A DNA stretch of 64,000 nucleotides from Sphaerisporangium siamense (GCF_014205275.1 NZ_JACHND010000001.1:4402001-4466000); one strand, 5' to 3'; shown: positions 7,537-15,483, numbered from the stretch's first letter. A program made the numbers and translations. Notes: generated by a model not told the origin, from the letters alone.

Positions 7537-8258
7537 GCGCCACCGGCATCTTCGGCGTCACCAGCGACGTCACCCTCTACCGCGTGCAACTGCAGGTCCT
7601 CGACAAGCTCGTCGGCGGCATCCCCAGCTCGCCGAGCGTCATCAAAGGCTGGCTGAAGACACGGCTCGACCTCGGCGACCGCGACCTGCAGGAGCTCGCC
7701 GAGCAGACCCTCACCGAACGGTTCCCCGACCGCCAGCCCACCGCGGACGCGCTCGCCCAGGCGCTCATGGAGTCCGAGGCGGCCGAGGTCAGCGTGAACG
7801 GCTTCAAGCGCACGCCCGCCGGCGAACTCGCATACGAGGGCCGGTGTATGAAGGCCGCGCTGAAGGAGTGGGCCAACAGCGCCTACCCGGGCACGGACTG
7901 GCCGTCCAAGAAGAAGGTCGCCAGCACCTTCCGCAAGGGCCTCATGGCCACCCTGGCCGAGCGCGTGTTCGTCCCGGAGGTGTTCATCCCGCTGGGCGTC
8001 ACCGAGCCGACAGGGATCGAGGAGCGCGTCAAGCACGTCAGAACGCCCACCGGCCCGCGCAGCTCGATCGCCCGGGTCGAGTACGTCGAGGGCCCGCTGC
8101 TGACCTTCACCCTCCGCGTGCACGACGACTTCCTTTCCACTGAGGAGTGGGGGCGCATCTGGCAGCGCGGCGAGGACATCGGCATCGGCGCGGACCGCGC
8201 ACGCTCAGACGGTAAGTTCGAGCTGCGCGCCTGGGACAAGATCGAAACCGTCGAGTGA
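7533..8258 (+). CDS. Conserved hypothetical phage protein, 241 aa
   Basis: Starts ATG 7533 overlapping the upstream stop. An N-terminal domain of about 110 residues is helical (VIKGWLKTRLDLGDRDLQEL). A C-terminal beta domain (RVEYVEGPLLTFTLRVHDD, GIGADRARSDGKFELRAW) ends in the pattern GIGADR...GKFEL. That pattern superficially recalls Cas7/RAMP-type hairpins, but no other support exists. It is the last gene of the first early array; a 917-nt gap follows. Confidence 0.6.
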   Translation: MSATGIFGVTSDVTLYRVQLQVLDKLVGGIPSSPSVIKGWLKTRLDLGDRDLQELAEQTLTERFPDRQPTADALAQALMESEAAEVSVNGFKRTPAGELAYEGRCMKAALKEWANSAYPGTDWPSKKKVASTFRKGLMATLAERVFVPEVFIPLGVTEPTGIEERVKHVRTPTGPRSSIARVEYVEGPLLTFTLRVHDDFLSTEEWGRIWQRGEDIGIGADRARSDGKFELRAWDKIETVE

Positions 8259-9090
8259 CGCCTTCTCCTGCGACGCCGTGACCGATACGGCTAGCCCACC
8301 CACCCCGATCCGACTTCGCGAACCGGCCCGCTCAACGGCACTCCGCGTCGACCTTCCGAGCCCAGCCCGGCCTTGCCGGAGCCGATCATCCCCACCCCGT
8401 GCGACATGTCGAACCCAGCCCGCACAAACCGGAACCGGTCGTTTCGGCCCCGATCCGACTTAACGTCTCCGACCCTCACATGCCACCGCCGGGCGACAAG
8501 CCCCGCCGCCTCTGGCCATCACGTGACGATTCGACTGGCCTACCGCTACCCGAGCCCGACCGTGCCCAGCCGACATACCTGGCCAACCCGCCCCGATCCT
8601 GTACGACAGCTCCACTCGTCGCCTGTCCTCTCGCGCCATGCCGACGTTCCACGCCTTCCCGACTCCCATCAACCCGCGGCCGACCGCTCTCGTCCTGCCA
8701 TCTCCAGCCACGCCGCACCGACCGGCCATGCCCTGCCCTGGCCCTCTCCTGACCGCCTGACTTCTCATGCCGCACGGCCCTGCCCACGGTGACAAGCCAT
8801 GCCTGGCCATCGCTCCCCGTCGGTGACTCGCCATAACGACCCACTCCGGTCCGAGCGCAACCTGCCGACCAGCCATGCCTTAGCCGCTCCGAGTTCCTGC
8901 CAATCCGACAGTGCTACACCTGCCACGCCGCCGGCCGATCCTCCGCGTCCCACTGATCACGCGAGCTCCACCCATACCGCCCCCGTCCGACTCGGCCCGC
9001 CACCTCATGCCGAACCCTGCCGGACCGTAGTGACGAGGCGATCTCCGCGCCTGCCCGCTACACGGTGTGCTGCTGGCAGGCACAGACCAA
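8259..9090. other. Gene-free C-rich region with repeated CATGCC motifs
   Basis: No frame here has a ribosome site or codon pattern I can defend. The top strand is markedly C-rich and G-poor. CATGCC occurs seven times (8479, 8637, 8727, 8766, 8798, 8874, 9006). A 14-bp direct repeat (CCCCGATCCGACTT) lies at 8303-8316 and 8448-8461, with a shorter copy near 8591. It could hold an origin, a structured untranslated RNA or a decayed gene; the sequence alone does not decide. Confidence 0.5.
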
Positions 9091-9164
9091 AAACTTTGTA
9101 TATGTGACATTGACATAGTTTCCGTGAAGGCGGATACTTGGTATAGGTAACTTGGACAAAGTTT
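9091..9164 (+). promoter_or_regulatory. Promoter overlaid by two operator-like dyads
   Basis: TTGACA (9110-9115) and GATACT (9133-9138) lie 17 nt apart, a near-consensus vegetative promoter in an AT-rich island. Two dyads overlap it: AAACTTTGT-N13-ACATAGTTT (9091-9121) and ATACTTGGT-N13-ACAAAGTTT (9134-9164). The outermost arms (9091-9099 and 9156-9164) are perfect inverted repeats. The dyad centres are 43 bp apart, about four helical turns. A repressor binding both sites would occlude the promoter of the WYL/DUF932 unit. Confidence 0.7.
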
Positions 9165-9175
9165 GTGGAGGGGCC

Positions 9176-9691
9176 ATGTACGAGGTCGGGACGCGGGTTC
9201 GCTACCACGGCAGCATCGAGCGGCTCCACGGCGTGATCTTCGTTGTCGCCGCTCACGACGCCGAGCGGTACCGGCTCACCGGCCCCTACAGCCTGACCAG
9301 CGTCCGCCACGCCAGCATCACCCCGATCGACGAGCCCGCCCTCCGCCCGGTGCTGGCGGAGGCGATCGCCGCCGAACACCCGGTGATGATCACCTACGTG
9401 GCGGGGGGCGGCGAGTGGACCACCCGCACGATCGAGCCCTACGAACTCACCGAGACGGCACGCGGCCACGTGATCGTTCGGGCTATGGACCGGCGCAGCG
9501 GCGATCCCCGCTCATTCCGAGTGGACCGCATCCAGAACCTCGACGTCCTGCCGGGCGGCAGCTTCCTGCTCGACCACTTTGGTCTAGACCCGGCTCGTGC
9601 GGCGCTCGCCCGCATCCGCGCCGAGATCCGCCAGATTCACCCCGACGGATACGGCGAGGCCCGCTGGACCCCCGGAGACCCCATCCTGTGA
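9176..9691 (+). CDS. WYL-domain protein
   Basis: A 171-aa protein; ATG 9176 follows GGAGGGG. Residues 1-50 form a small SH3/KOW-like beta region (VGTRVRYHGSIERLHGVIF). Residues about 68-120 match a WYL domain (VMITYVAGGGEWTTRTIEPY, then HVIVRAMDRRSGDPRSFRVD). The fold binds ligands or nucleic acid in regulators of stress and anti-phage systems; the W/Y positions are partly altered here. First gene behind the dyad-controlled promoter and 53 nt upstream of the DUF932 gene, so it may autoregulate that unit. Confidence 0.75.
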   Translation: MYEVGTRVRYHGSIERLHGVIFVVAAHDAERYRLTGPYSLTSVRHASITPIDEPALRPVLAEAIAAEHPVMITYVAGGGEWTTRTIEPYELTETARGHVIVRAMDRRSGDPRSFRVDRIQNLDVLPGGSFLLDHFGLDPARAALARIRAEIRQIHPDGYGEARWTPGDPIL

Positions 9692-9744
9692 CCCCCTGCC
9701 GGGCGGCAGGGGGCCGCCCGGCCCGACCCCCGGAAGGGACAGTC

Positions 9745-10875
9745 ATGGCACTCGATGTCAACCAGCAGTTCTACGACCAGCGCCGCGCGCAGATGGAACG
9801 CTTCGGGTCCACCCGCCGCGCCGACGGGACCTGGACCGGAGCGGGCTTCGACGCCTACGAGGTGATCGGCCGCGACGGCCTGGACACCACAACCGGGCAG
9901 GCCGCTCTCTACACCACCACCCCCGCCTGGCACGGCCTCGGCAACGTCATCCCCGACGGCATCTGCGACATCGCGCAGGTGCTCCGCCTCGGCGGCATCG
10001 ACTTCGAGGTCGAACGCCGCGAGGTCCGCTACAGCTTCATGACCGACCAGGAGGACACCCCGACGCTCCGCACCGCGCCGGACCACTTCGTCACCGTCCG
10101 CACCGACACCGGCGGCGCGCTCGGCGTGGTCGGCAGCAAGTACGTCCCGATCCAGAACCACGAGATCTTCCAGTTCCTGGAGGACCTCGTCAACGACCAC
10201 GGCGTGATCTGGGAATCCGCCGGAGCACTGCGCGGCGGCCGGAAGGTCTTCGTCTCCCTGCGGCTCCCCGAGACGGTCACCATCGACGCCGAGGGCATCC
10301 ACGACGAGATCGTGCCGTTCCTCGTCATGGTCAACAGCCACGACGCCAGCTCACAGGCCCAGGTCGTGGCCACCCCATGGCGGCCGGTGTGCGCCAACAC
10401 CGAGCGGTGCGCCGTCCGCGACGCCTACAGCCGCTTCGGCGTGCGGCACACCTCCGGCGCGCTGGACCGGATCGCCGAGGCCCGCCGCGCCCTCGGCCTG
10501 ACCGTGGCCTACTACCAGGAGTGGGCCACCGAGGAGACCCTCCTCGCACAGACCACGATCACGCTGGACGAGTTCGACCGGCTGATCACCGGCCTGTGGC
10601 CGGTGGGGGAGGACGCCACCACCCGCACCGTCAACATGGCCGCACGCCGCCGCGACACCCTGATCGGCATGTTCGAGGGCGAGGCGGGACGGCTCGGACG
10701 CACCGCCTACGCCGCCGAACGCTCCATCACCGACTACCTCGACCACGTCGCCCCGCGCCGCCCCGGCCGCACCATGACCGAGGAGATCGCCCGCGCCACC
10801 GCCCTGATCGAGGGCACCGACGACAACGACAAGACCAAGACCCACCAGCGCCTCATGACGCTGGCCCGCCGCTGA
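9745..10875 (+). CDS. DUF932 (TIGR03299-like) phage/plasmid protein
   Basis: A 376-aa protein recognisable from TTPAWHGLGNVI near residue 55, VGSKYVPIQNHEIFQFLEDL, ALRGGRKVFVSLRL and VVATPWRPVCANT, the conserved blocks of the phage/plasmid DUF932 family. The biochemical role is unknown. Homologues are abundant, highly expressed early proteins on phages and plasmids. ATG 9745 follows CGGAAGGGACAGTC. It shares the promoter at 9110-9138 with the WYL gene. Confidence 0.85.
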   Translation: MALDVNQQFYDQRRAQMERFGSTRRADGTWTGAGFDAYEVIGRDGLDTTTGQAALYTTTPAWHGLGNVIPDGICDIAQVLRLGGIDFEVERREVRYSFMTDQEDTPTLRTAPDHFVTVRTDTGGALGVVGSKYVPIQNHEIFQFLEDLVNDHGVIWESAGALRGGRKVFVSLRLPETVTIDAEGIHDEIVPFLVMVNSHDASSQAQVVATPWRPVCANTERCAVRDAYSRFGVRHTSGALDRIAEARRALGLTVAYYQEWATEETLLAQTTITLDEFDRLITGLWPVGEDATTRTVNMAARRRDTLIGMFEGEAGRLGRTAYAAERSITDYLDHVAPRRPGRTMTEEIARATALIEGTDDNDKTKTHQRLMTLARR

Positions 10876-10937
10876 CCACTCCACCGGGGCGGCCCGATCA
10901 GGGGACGGGCCGCCCCACCCTCCCGCAGGAGTGCCCG

Positions 10938-11180
10938 ATGCCTATCACCGACGACTCCCGTCCCACGGGCACGATCGCCGTCCGGCTCAACGCCGAGGAG
11001 ACCGTCACGCTCCTGGACATCGTCGCCCTGGCCCATGCCCGCGCCAGCGCCTCGGGCCGCTACCAAGACGCCACCCACCTGGCCGCCATCACCCGCAAGC
11101 TCGACTCGCTCGGGCCCTGCCCCACCGGGGTCACCGTGTACGCCGCTCCACCGCCCACCACCACGGAAGGCCGACCATGA
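10938..11180 (+). CDS. Small hypothetical phage protein, 80 aa
   Basis: ATG 10938 with CGCAGGAGTGCCCG upstream. Central part (TIAVRLNAEETVTLLDIVAL) followed by a helix and Pro-rich tail. It follows DUF932 by 62 nt and overlaps the next start (ATGA at 11177). Function unknown. Confidence 0.55.
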   Translation: MPITDDSRPTGTIAVRLNAEETVTLLDIVALAHARASASGRYQDATHLAAITRKLDSLGPCPTGVTVYAAPPPTTTEGRP

Positions 11181-11413
11181 CCGAGGACCCGCACGCCGAC
11201 CACGGCGACGTCACCCTCAGCCTCGCTGAGCAGCTGCCCGACGGCGGGCTGCTCTACCAGTCCTGGCCCATCTGCGCCTGCACCCTGGAAGCGCTGCGCG
11301 CCCGCCTCGGACCGCCCCGCCACCAGAGCCTGGCCACCCGCGAGCAGGTCGAGACGACCGGCCGCGCCATTCTGAGCGTCGACAGCGGCCTGAAGATGGG
11401 TGAGGGACTATGA
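11177..11413 (+). CDS. Small hypothetical phage protein, 78 aa
   Basis: ATG 11177 overlaps the upstream stop, with GGAAGGCCGACC before it. One CxC pair (WPICACTLEALRARLG) is the only notable feature. The stop overlaps the following ATG by 4 nt. No family recognised. Confidence 0.5.
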   Translation: MTEDPHADHGDVTLSLAEQLPDGGLLYQSWPICACTLEALRARLGPPRHQSLATREQVETTGRAILSVDSGLKMGEGL

Positions 11414-12084
11414 CGGACACCCGGCATCTGGTCGTCACCGTCGAGCTCGACGGCCGCCGGGTCCGGCTCGGCCACGCCACCGGCGGCCGGCTCGGCGCCG
11501 ACCTCATCGCCGCGATAGACCCCGCCCTCGGCCCACGGGCCGAGCCATGCGGCTGCGACACCCCGCCGAACCTGTCCGACAACTGCCGCGGCGGCGCCTG
11601 CGGCATGTGCATCGGCTACGCCGACGGCCAGCTGCTCGTGTGCGACCACGACTGCCACCCGATCGAGGAGATCGCCCGGCTCAAGCCCGCCCAAGAGCCG
11701 CCCGACCCGAGCTACTTGGAGCGGTGGATGGTCCACTGGCGCGAGCGCGCGCTAAAGGCCGAGGCCCGCGTCGCCGGCGCCCACGCCCAGGCCGTCGACG
11801 CCCGCCGCCGCGAGCTCGCCGAGGCCACGCGGTGGCGGGACTGCGCGATCCACGCCGGGACGATCACCGAGCTGCAGACCCATGTCGACCGGCTCAACGG
11901 TGTCATGGACGCCTACGAGCAGCTGCGCATCGGCGTGATCGGCCTGCACTGGCAGCTCGGCAAGGACCAGGGCGCCATCGACGCCGCCGCGCTGGACCGT
12001 CACCTGAAGAAGTTGGTCAACGCCTGCAACCGCGGCCTGGAGAAGGCCACGGCGCGCAGCCGCGCCCTGGAAGAGCGGACGTGA
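11410..12084 (+). CDS. Hypothetical phage protein, Cys-rich plus coiled coil
   Basis: A 224-aa protein. Residues 1-40 form a beta region. Residues 45-80 hold seven cysteines (CGCDTPPN, CRGGACGMCIG, CDHDC), probably a zinc site. Residues 95-224 are a long charged helix or coiled coil. The pairing of metal knuckle and coiled coil suggests a nucleic-acid-associated adaptor, but this is inference. GGGTGAGGGACT precedes ATG 11410. Confidence 0.55.
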   Translation: MTDTRHLVVTVELDGRRVRLGHATGGRLGADLIAAIDPALGPRAEPCGCDTPPNLSDNCRGGACGMCIGYADGQLLVCDHDCHPIEEIARLKPAQEPPDPSYLERWMVHWRERALKAEARVAGAHAQAVDARRRELAEATRWRDCAIHAGTITELQTHVDRLNGVMDAYEQLRIGVIGLHWQLGKDQGAIDAAALDRHLKKLVNACNRGLEKATARSRALEERT

Positions 12085-12554
12085 ACGGCCCCCTGGAGGC
12101 GATCGTCGCCGACCCGGCCGATGACGAACTGCTCGACGACCTCGCCCGCCGCTACCTCGCCTACCAGTACCGTCCGGGCACGCGGCCCGAGGATCTCCTC
12201 CTGGAGAGGCTCGGGCCCGTCCTGGTCCGGCTCCGCCTCGCCGAGGCGCGCGAGACGCGTAGCCTCCAGGAGAGCCTGGCCGAGCACCAGGACCTCCTCG
12301 ACCTGAAGGCCGAGCTGGCCGCGATCACCGACTCCCTGCGCGAGGTCCGCGCGCAGCGAGACGCCCTGCTCGCGCTGGTCGGCGTATCCGACCTTCGCCG
12401 CACAGTGCTGATCCACGAGCTGGTCACCGAGGCGGACCTGTGGCGCGCGCAGGCGTACGCCGAGGCCGACAAGGTCGCCGAACTCCGCGACGAGGTCCAT
12501 CGGCTACGCGCGGAGCTCCAGGTTCTGCAACGGCAGAACACGAGCCCCACGTGA
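12081..12554 (+). CDS. Coiled-coil hypothetical phage protein
   Basis: A 157-aa protein starting GTG 12081 (GTGA overlap). Apart from the first 40 residues it is heptad-rich and charged (LKAELAAITDSLREVRAQRD; ELRDEVHRLRAELQVLQ), so an extended oligomer is expected. No catalytic motif. A 59-nt gap with a possible -10 box follows. Confidence 0.55.
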   Translation: MNGPLEAIVADPADDELLDDLARRYLAYQYRPGTRPEDLLLERLGPVLVRLRLAEARETRSLQESLAEHQDLLDLKAELAAITDSLREVRAQRDALLALVGVSDLRRTVLIHELVTEADLWRAQAYAEADKVAELRDEVHRLRAELQVLQRQNTSPT

Positions 12555-12574
12555 TCGGCGGCACCGCAACGGTC

Positions 12575-12580
12575 CATAAT
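12575..12580 (+). promoter_or_regulatory. Probable -10 element of a leaderless promoter
   Basis: CATAAT ends 7 nt before ATG 12588, the distance expected if transcription starts at the A of the start codon. No Shine-Dalgarno lies between. The -35 region (around 12552) is weak. Spacing matches the -10 boxes before 14237, 14826 and 15497. Confidence 0.4.
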
Positions 12581-12587
12581 CCTTGTC

Positions 12588-12617
12588 ATGGTCACCGCGA
12601 CAAGCACCGGCCCATGA
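12588..12617 (+). CDS. Possible nine-codon leaderless leader peptide
   Basis: ATG 12588 opens a nine-codon frame (MVTATSTGP) whose TGA (12615-12617) overlaps the ATG of the next gene as ATGA. With CATAAT 7 nt upstream, the mRNA could begin at this ATG. The downstream gene has no Shine-Dalgarno of its own (CAAGCACCGGCCC), so its translation may depend on ribosomes terminating here. Small and unproven. Confidence 0.35.
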   Translation: MVTATSTGP

Positions 12618-12904
12618 CAGGCGATGACGCTGGCGCCGAGCCCACCCGGCGCCTCGCCGACCCCCAGGCGGAATGGTGGACGACCGAGGACGTCGCCGCC
12701 TACCTCGACGTGGCACAGACCACCGTCTGGGTCTACCGCCAGCGCGGCAAGAAGGGCGACGCCAGCGGCCTGCCCGACGAGGACGAGCTCGTCGTCCGCA
12801 CCCCCCGCTGGCGGCCGAACACCATCATCGTGTGGGCCAAGAACCGCCCCGGCCGCGGCACCGGCGGCGGCCGGCCCCGGAAGGACCAGCCTCGTGCGCC
12901 CTGA
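12614..12904 (+). CDS. Helix-turn-helix protein, excisionase/MerR-like
   Basis: A 96-aa protein with EWWTTEDVAAYLDVAQTTVW near residues 21-40, a MerR/Xis-type DNA-binding helix-turn-helix, followed by a basic wing (YRQRGKKG) and an Arg/Lys-rich tail (GGGRPRKDQPR). Such proteins act as recombination directionality factors or small repressors in actinophages. With no integrase in view, excisionase is only one option. ATG 12614 overlaps the stop of the tiny upstream frame. Confidence 0.65.
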   Translation: MTGDDAGAEPTRRLADPQAEWWTTEDVAAYLDVAQTTVWVYRQRGKKGDASGLPDEDELVVRTPRWRPNTIIVWAKNRPGRGTGGGRPRKDQPRAP

Positions 12905-13319
12905 CCCGGCACTCGACGACGACATACTCCCCGACTGGCGCGGAAGCTCGGATGCGGCCCGGTGGACCCCGCCCCCGCGCGAGGAATGGGAGGAGCTGAG
13001 GCCCCTGCTCATCCGGCGCGTGGTCGACGCCCTCGGCCTGGACGAGCAGACCGCCGGCGAGCAGCTCGACGACATCCACGCCCGGGACGGCGAGAGCCCG
13101 TATATCGAGCTCATCGTGCGCCTGGCCGCCACGCTGCCGGTCAACGGCCCCAACGTCCAAGCCGTGATCAACCACATCGACAGGGTGGCCTGCGCCCCGG
13201 AGGAGCGTCTCCTGGCCATCGCAGAGCTCGGCCGCGCCGTGGCCCCCGCCGTGGCCCAGTTCGTACTGGCCGAGCAGCATCCGCATGGCGGCCAAGGTCG
13301 AGGAATAGAGGACCGATGA
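12894..13319 (+). CDS. Hypothetical phage protein, 141 aa
   Basis: Starts GTG 12894, overlapping the helix-turn-helix gene by 11 nt. Mostly helical (REEWEELRPLLIRRVVDALG; VQAVINHIDRVACAPEERLL). Its stop overlaps the next ATG. Likely co-expressed with the DNA-binding protein before it. Family not recognised. Confidence 0.5.
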   Translation: MRPDPALDDDILPDWRGSSDAARWTPPPREEWEELRPLLIRRVVDALGLDEQTAGEQLDDIHARDGESPYIELIVRLAATLPVNGPNVQAVINHIDRVACAPEERLLAIAELGRAVAPAVAQFVLAEQHPHGGQGRGIEDR

Positions 13320-13561
13320 GTCACCGCGTCACCGTGTACGTGCTCGCCGTCTTCGACGGCGTCTTCGGCGCGCCCGACATGGCACAACTGGCGATCCGCG
13401 GGACGAACGCCTCGGTGCGGGTCCCCGCCGCGAGGGTCGCCGAGGACGCCGGAATACCGGTAAGCGAGTTGCCGGGGCGGGAATTCACCGCGCTTTTGAC
13501 CATGGGGATCAAAGGAGATGAGTATTCCGATTTCCGGCTGGTAAACGACCCGCGCACATAA
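13316..13561 (+). CDS. Small hypothetical phage protein, 81 aa
   Basis: ATG 13316 overlaps the upstream stop and follows GAGGACCG. A beta-rich N-terminus (VTVYVLAVFDGVFG) and regular alternating strands suggest a compact domain. Codon use near its end (ATT, TTT, TTG, GTA) is less GC-biased than in neighbours. Function unknown. Confidence 0.5.
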   Translation: MSHRVTVYVLAVFDGVFGAPDMAQLAIRGTNASVRVPAARVAEDAGIPVSELPGREFTALLTMGIKGDEYSDFRLVNDPRT

Positions 13562-13664
13562 CGCGGATCTGTCCGCCGGGATACGGAAAACGTCGGTACA
13601 GCCGGTTATTCTTGAATCGTTGGAAATGGGGCAGGCAACCCCACCACCGAGAAAAGGAGACCCC

Positions 13665-14030
13665 GTGTTCTTCGATGAAACCCCCCGGCTGGTCGAATTC
13701 GTCGCCAACTGGGCGCACACCCTCACCCACTGCGCCAAGGTTCTCGCGCGGATCGGTATCCACGTCGTCGGCGACGGTGAGCTTCAGGACGTACGCCAGT
13801 CGATGATCGTCGCACTTGACGAGATCGACAACCGGCCCATCTCTGACGAGATCCGGAGCGCGATCTGGGCGTTGACCCTGCGCTGGCTCGCCGCCGGAGA
13901 CCTGATCGTCAGCTACGCCGAGAACGGCGCGGAGTTCCGTGAGGCGATCATCCTCGACGCGCTCGGCCAGGTCGAGATGCTGGTGACCATCGCCTCCGGG
14001 CTGCTCGACCAGCGCGATGCGATGAACTGA
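13665..14030 (+). CDS. Hypothetical phage protein, 121 aa, own transcription unit
   Basis: GTG 13665 has the strong Shine-Dalgarno AAAAGGAGACCCC. An upstream in-frame ATG at 13620 has none. A TATTCT box at 13607-13612 is a plausible -10. The protein is helical (VEFVANWAHTLTHCAKVLAR), with no membrane segment. A clear terminator follows at 14042, so this is a monocistronic unit, unlike the coupled array before it. Confidence 0.6.
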   Translation: MFFDETPRLVEFVANWAHTLTHCAKVLARIGIHVVGDGELQDVRQSMIVALDEIDNRPISDEIRSAIWALTLRWLAAGDLIVSYAENGAEFREAIILDALGQVEMLVTIASGLLDQRDAMN

Positions 14031-14041
14031 CCAGCACACCG

Positions 14042-14067
14042 AGCCCCCGCCCAAGGCGGGGGCTTTC
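14042..14067 (+). terminator. Rho-independent terminator
   Basis: A perfect 10-bp stem AGCCCCCGCC / GGCGGGGGCT with a CAA loop, followed by TTCG. It ends the unit of the 13665 gene. Confidence 0.8.
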
Positions 14068-14224
14068 GCGTGGGGACCGGCGGGGCGGCCGAGGCCGCAG
14101 GCAACCCGCCGGCCGTGGCCCACCGAGAAGGGGACCGCAGCCCAGTCTATGGAGTCGCCCGTCTGTGGCGCCCGAGCTTCATACCGAATCGCCCGATAAC
14201 CGGGATTCTGTCACTACGTATCTC

Positions 14225-14230
14225 TATGAT
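14225..14230 (+). promoter_or_regulatory. Probable -10 element of a leaderless promoter
   Basis: TATGAT, matching the consensus at five of six positions, lies 6 nt before ATG 14237 with no Shine-Dalgarno between. Transcription would start at or next to the A of the start codon. Confidence 0.5.
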
Positions 14231-14236
14231 CCGGCC

Positions 14237-14677
14237 ATGAACGACCCAGATCGGGCCTTGCAAGCCCTCGTAACGATCATCGACCGCGATCCATCGCGGT
14301 CGATCGGCCTCACGCTGACCGTCAACGGCGCGGTCCTCACCGGCGTCCTCGTGTCCGTCGAGGAGTACGCCAACAACGTCGTGCAGGACATCCGCCACAC
14401 CTACAAGTTCCTCGACTACGACCAGGAGGACTACAACACCCTCTTCGCGCAGCTCGGCGCGAATGCTCAGAAGCAGCGCGAGCAGCGTGAGGCGGCAAAC
14501 TGGGTCGCCGGGGGAAATGGCAATCTCAAGCTCGACCTTCCTGAGTTCCTGCACCTGCGTGACGGATTCACCCTGACCGGCGACCGTTTGCCGACGGGTG
14601 AAGGCGCCTGGTGGCGAATCCGGCTGGCCGACGTCACCGCCTGGACCCCCGTGTCCATGGGAATGCGCAAGAGGTAG
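14237..14677 (+). CDS. Hypothetical protein, possibly GvpU-like fold, leaderless
   Basis: A 146-aa protein if the ATG at 14237 is used, favoured because TATGAT lies 6 nt upstream; the frame is open from GTG 14165. The core GLTLTVNGAVLTGVLVSVEE is a small beta-barrel-like pattern weakly reminiscent of gas-vesicle accessory GvpU proteins, an impression rather than an assignment. The C-terminus (WWRIRLADVTAWTPVSMG) is also beta. A terminator at 14738 makes it monocistronic, as expected for a gene expressed in the lysogen. Confidence 0.5.
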   Translation: MNDPDRALQALVTIIDRDPSRSIGLTLTVNGAVLTGVLVSVEEYANNVVQDIRHTYKFLDYDQEDYNTLFAQLGANAQKQREQREAANWVAGGNGNLKLDLPEFLHLRDGFTLTGDRLPTGEGAWWRIRLADVTAWTPVSMGMRKR

Positions 14678-14737
14678 GTCGCCGGCGAAGCCTCGCGGCC
14701 CTCACCGCACAGACTTCCTCCCGGAGCCCTCTTATGC

Positions 14738-14765
14738 AACGGCCTCTCCCACGAGGGGCCGTTTT
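14738..14765 (+). terminator. Rho-independent terminator
   Basis: AACGGCC and GGCCGTT pair; the inner TCTC and GAGG extend the stem to 11 bp around a CCAC loop; TTTT follows. Confidence 0.8.
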
Positions 14766-14813
14766 CCATACGGGAAAGGGGGAAAGGCCGACTTCCTTCG
14801 GCTGGCTTGGCCT

Positions 14814-14819
14814 TAGTCT
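14814..14819 (+). promoter_or_regulatory. Possible -10 element of a leaderless promoter
   Basis: TAGTCT lies 6 nt before ATG 14826 and there is no Shine-Dalgarno in between. Same geometry as at 14225. The -35 region is not recognisable. Confidence 0.35.
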
Positions 14820-14825
14820 CGATTC

Positions 14826-15455
14826 ATGACCCCTGCCGAGGAGGTGTCCGGCTTCGTCGCCGAACTGAAACCCCTCATCGACCAACTGCGCGAGTTGCTG
14901 CCCGAGCAGGTCGCTGACGCCACCCGGGGATCCGTCCAGCACCACAAGATCACCGGGTCGCCGGCACCCTGGCACCCCGAGGCCGGCCCTGTGCTGATGA
15001 CGATCCACGCGGGCGTACGGCAGCTGGAGCAGGACCTCCGCTACCGCGTCACCGGCCACACCGGCGAGCGCGGCGGATCCGACGGCAACACCACGGCGGC
15101 GCTCGACGCGATCGTCAAGCTCGTGTACGGGGTACCTGAGGATGTCGCCCGGGACGCTCGCCGCCGCCTGGAGGGCTGGATCGAGCAGAGCCAGGAGATC
15201 CGCGACATCGGGGAGTCCGAGACATGGATCCCGATCCGCGTGCCCCGCGGGGACCTGCCGCCCGGCTGCCCGTACTGCAAAACGTACTCGTTGCGGCTGG
15301 CCACGCAGTCCGGTCGCGTCGCCTGCATGAACGCCAAGTGCACCGACTCCAACGGCAACCGGCCGAAGGGCATGGTCGACAAGAACTACATCAATGGTGA
15401 CGCTGTCGTGGCATGGGCCGACGGGCGCACCATCTACTACAAAGCTGCCGCGTGA
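14826..15455 (+). CDS. Phage protein with zinc ribbon
   Basis: A 209-aa protein. The first 125 residues are helical and contain HHKITGSPAPWHPEAGPV, a block I associate with an actinophage protein family of unknown role. Residues 138-175 form a zinc ribbon (CPYCKTYSLRLATQSGRVAC then NAKC). The C-terminus (NYINGDAVVAWADGRTIYY) is beta. No Shine-Dalgarno; a possible -10 box lies 6 nt upstream of the ATG. It precedes the packaging genes and may act around DNA packaging, but only position suggests this. Confidence 0.6.
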   Translation: MTPAEEVSGFVAELKPLIDQLRELLPEQVADATRGSVQHHKITGSPAPWHPEAGPVLMTIHAGVRQLEQDLRYRVTGHTGERGGSDGNTTAALDAIVKLVYGVPEDVARDARRRLEGWIEQSQEIRDIGESETWIPIRVPRGDLPPGCPYCKTYSLRLATQSGRVACMNAKCTDSNGNRPKGMVDKNYINGDAVVAWADGRTIYYKAAA

Positions 15456-15483
15456 ACGGCAGGCCGAGGTAGGCTTATGGGGC

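Noticed and set aside
7533-8258. Cas7/RAMP-like reading of GIGADR...GKFEL
   Set aside because: Only one short resemblance, no other CRISPR genes, no repeat-spacer array anywhere in the window, and the gene sits in a phage early array.
8460-8876. Open frames of 122-138 aa on the - strand in the C-rich gap
   Set aside because: Gly/Arg-rich composition without domain-like pattern or ribosome site; explained by G-rich sequence lacking stops.
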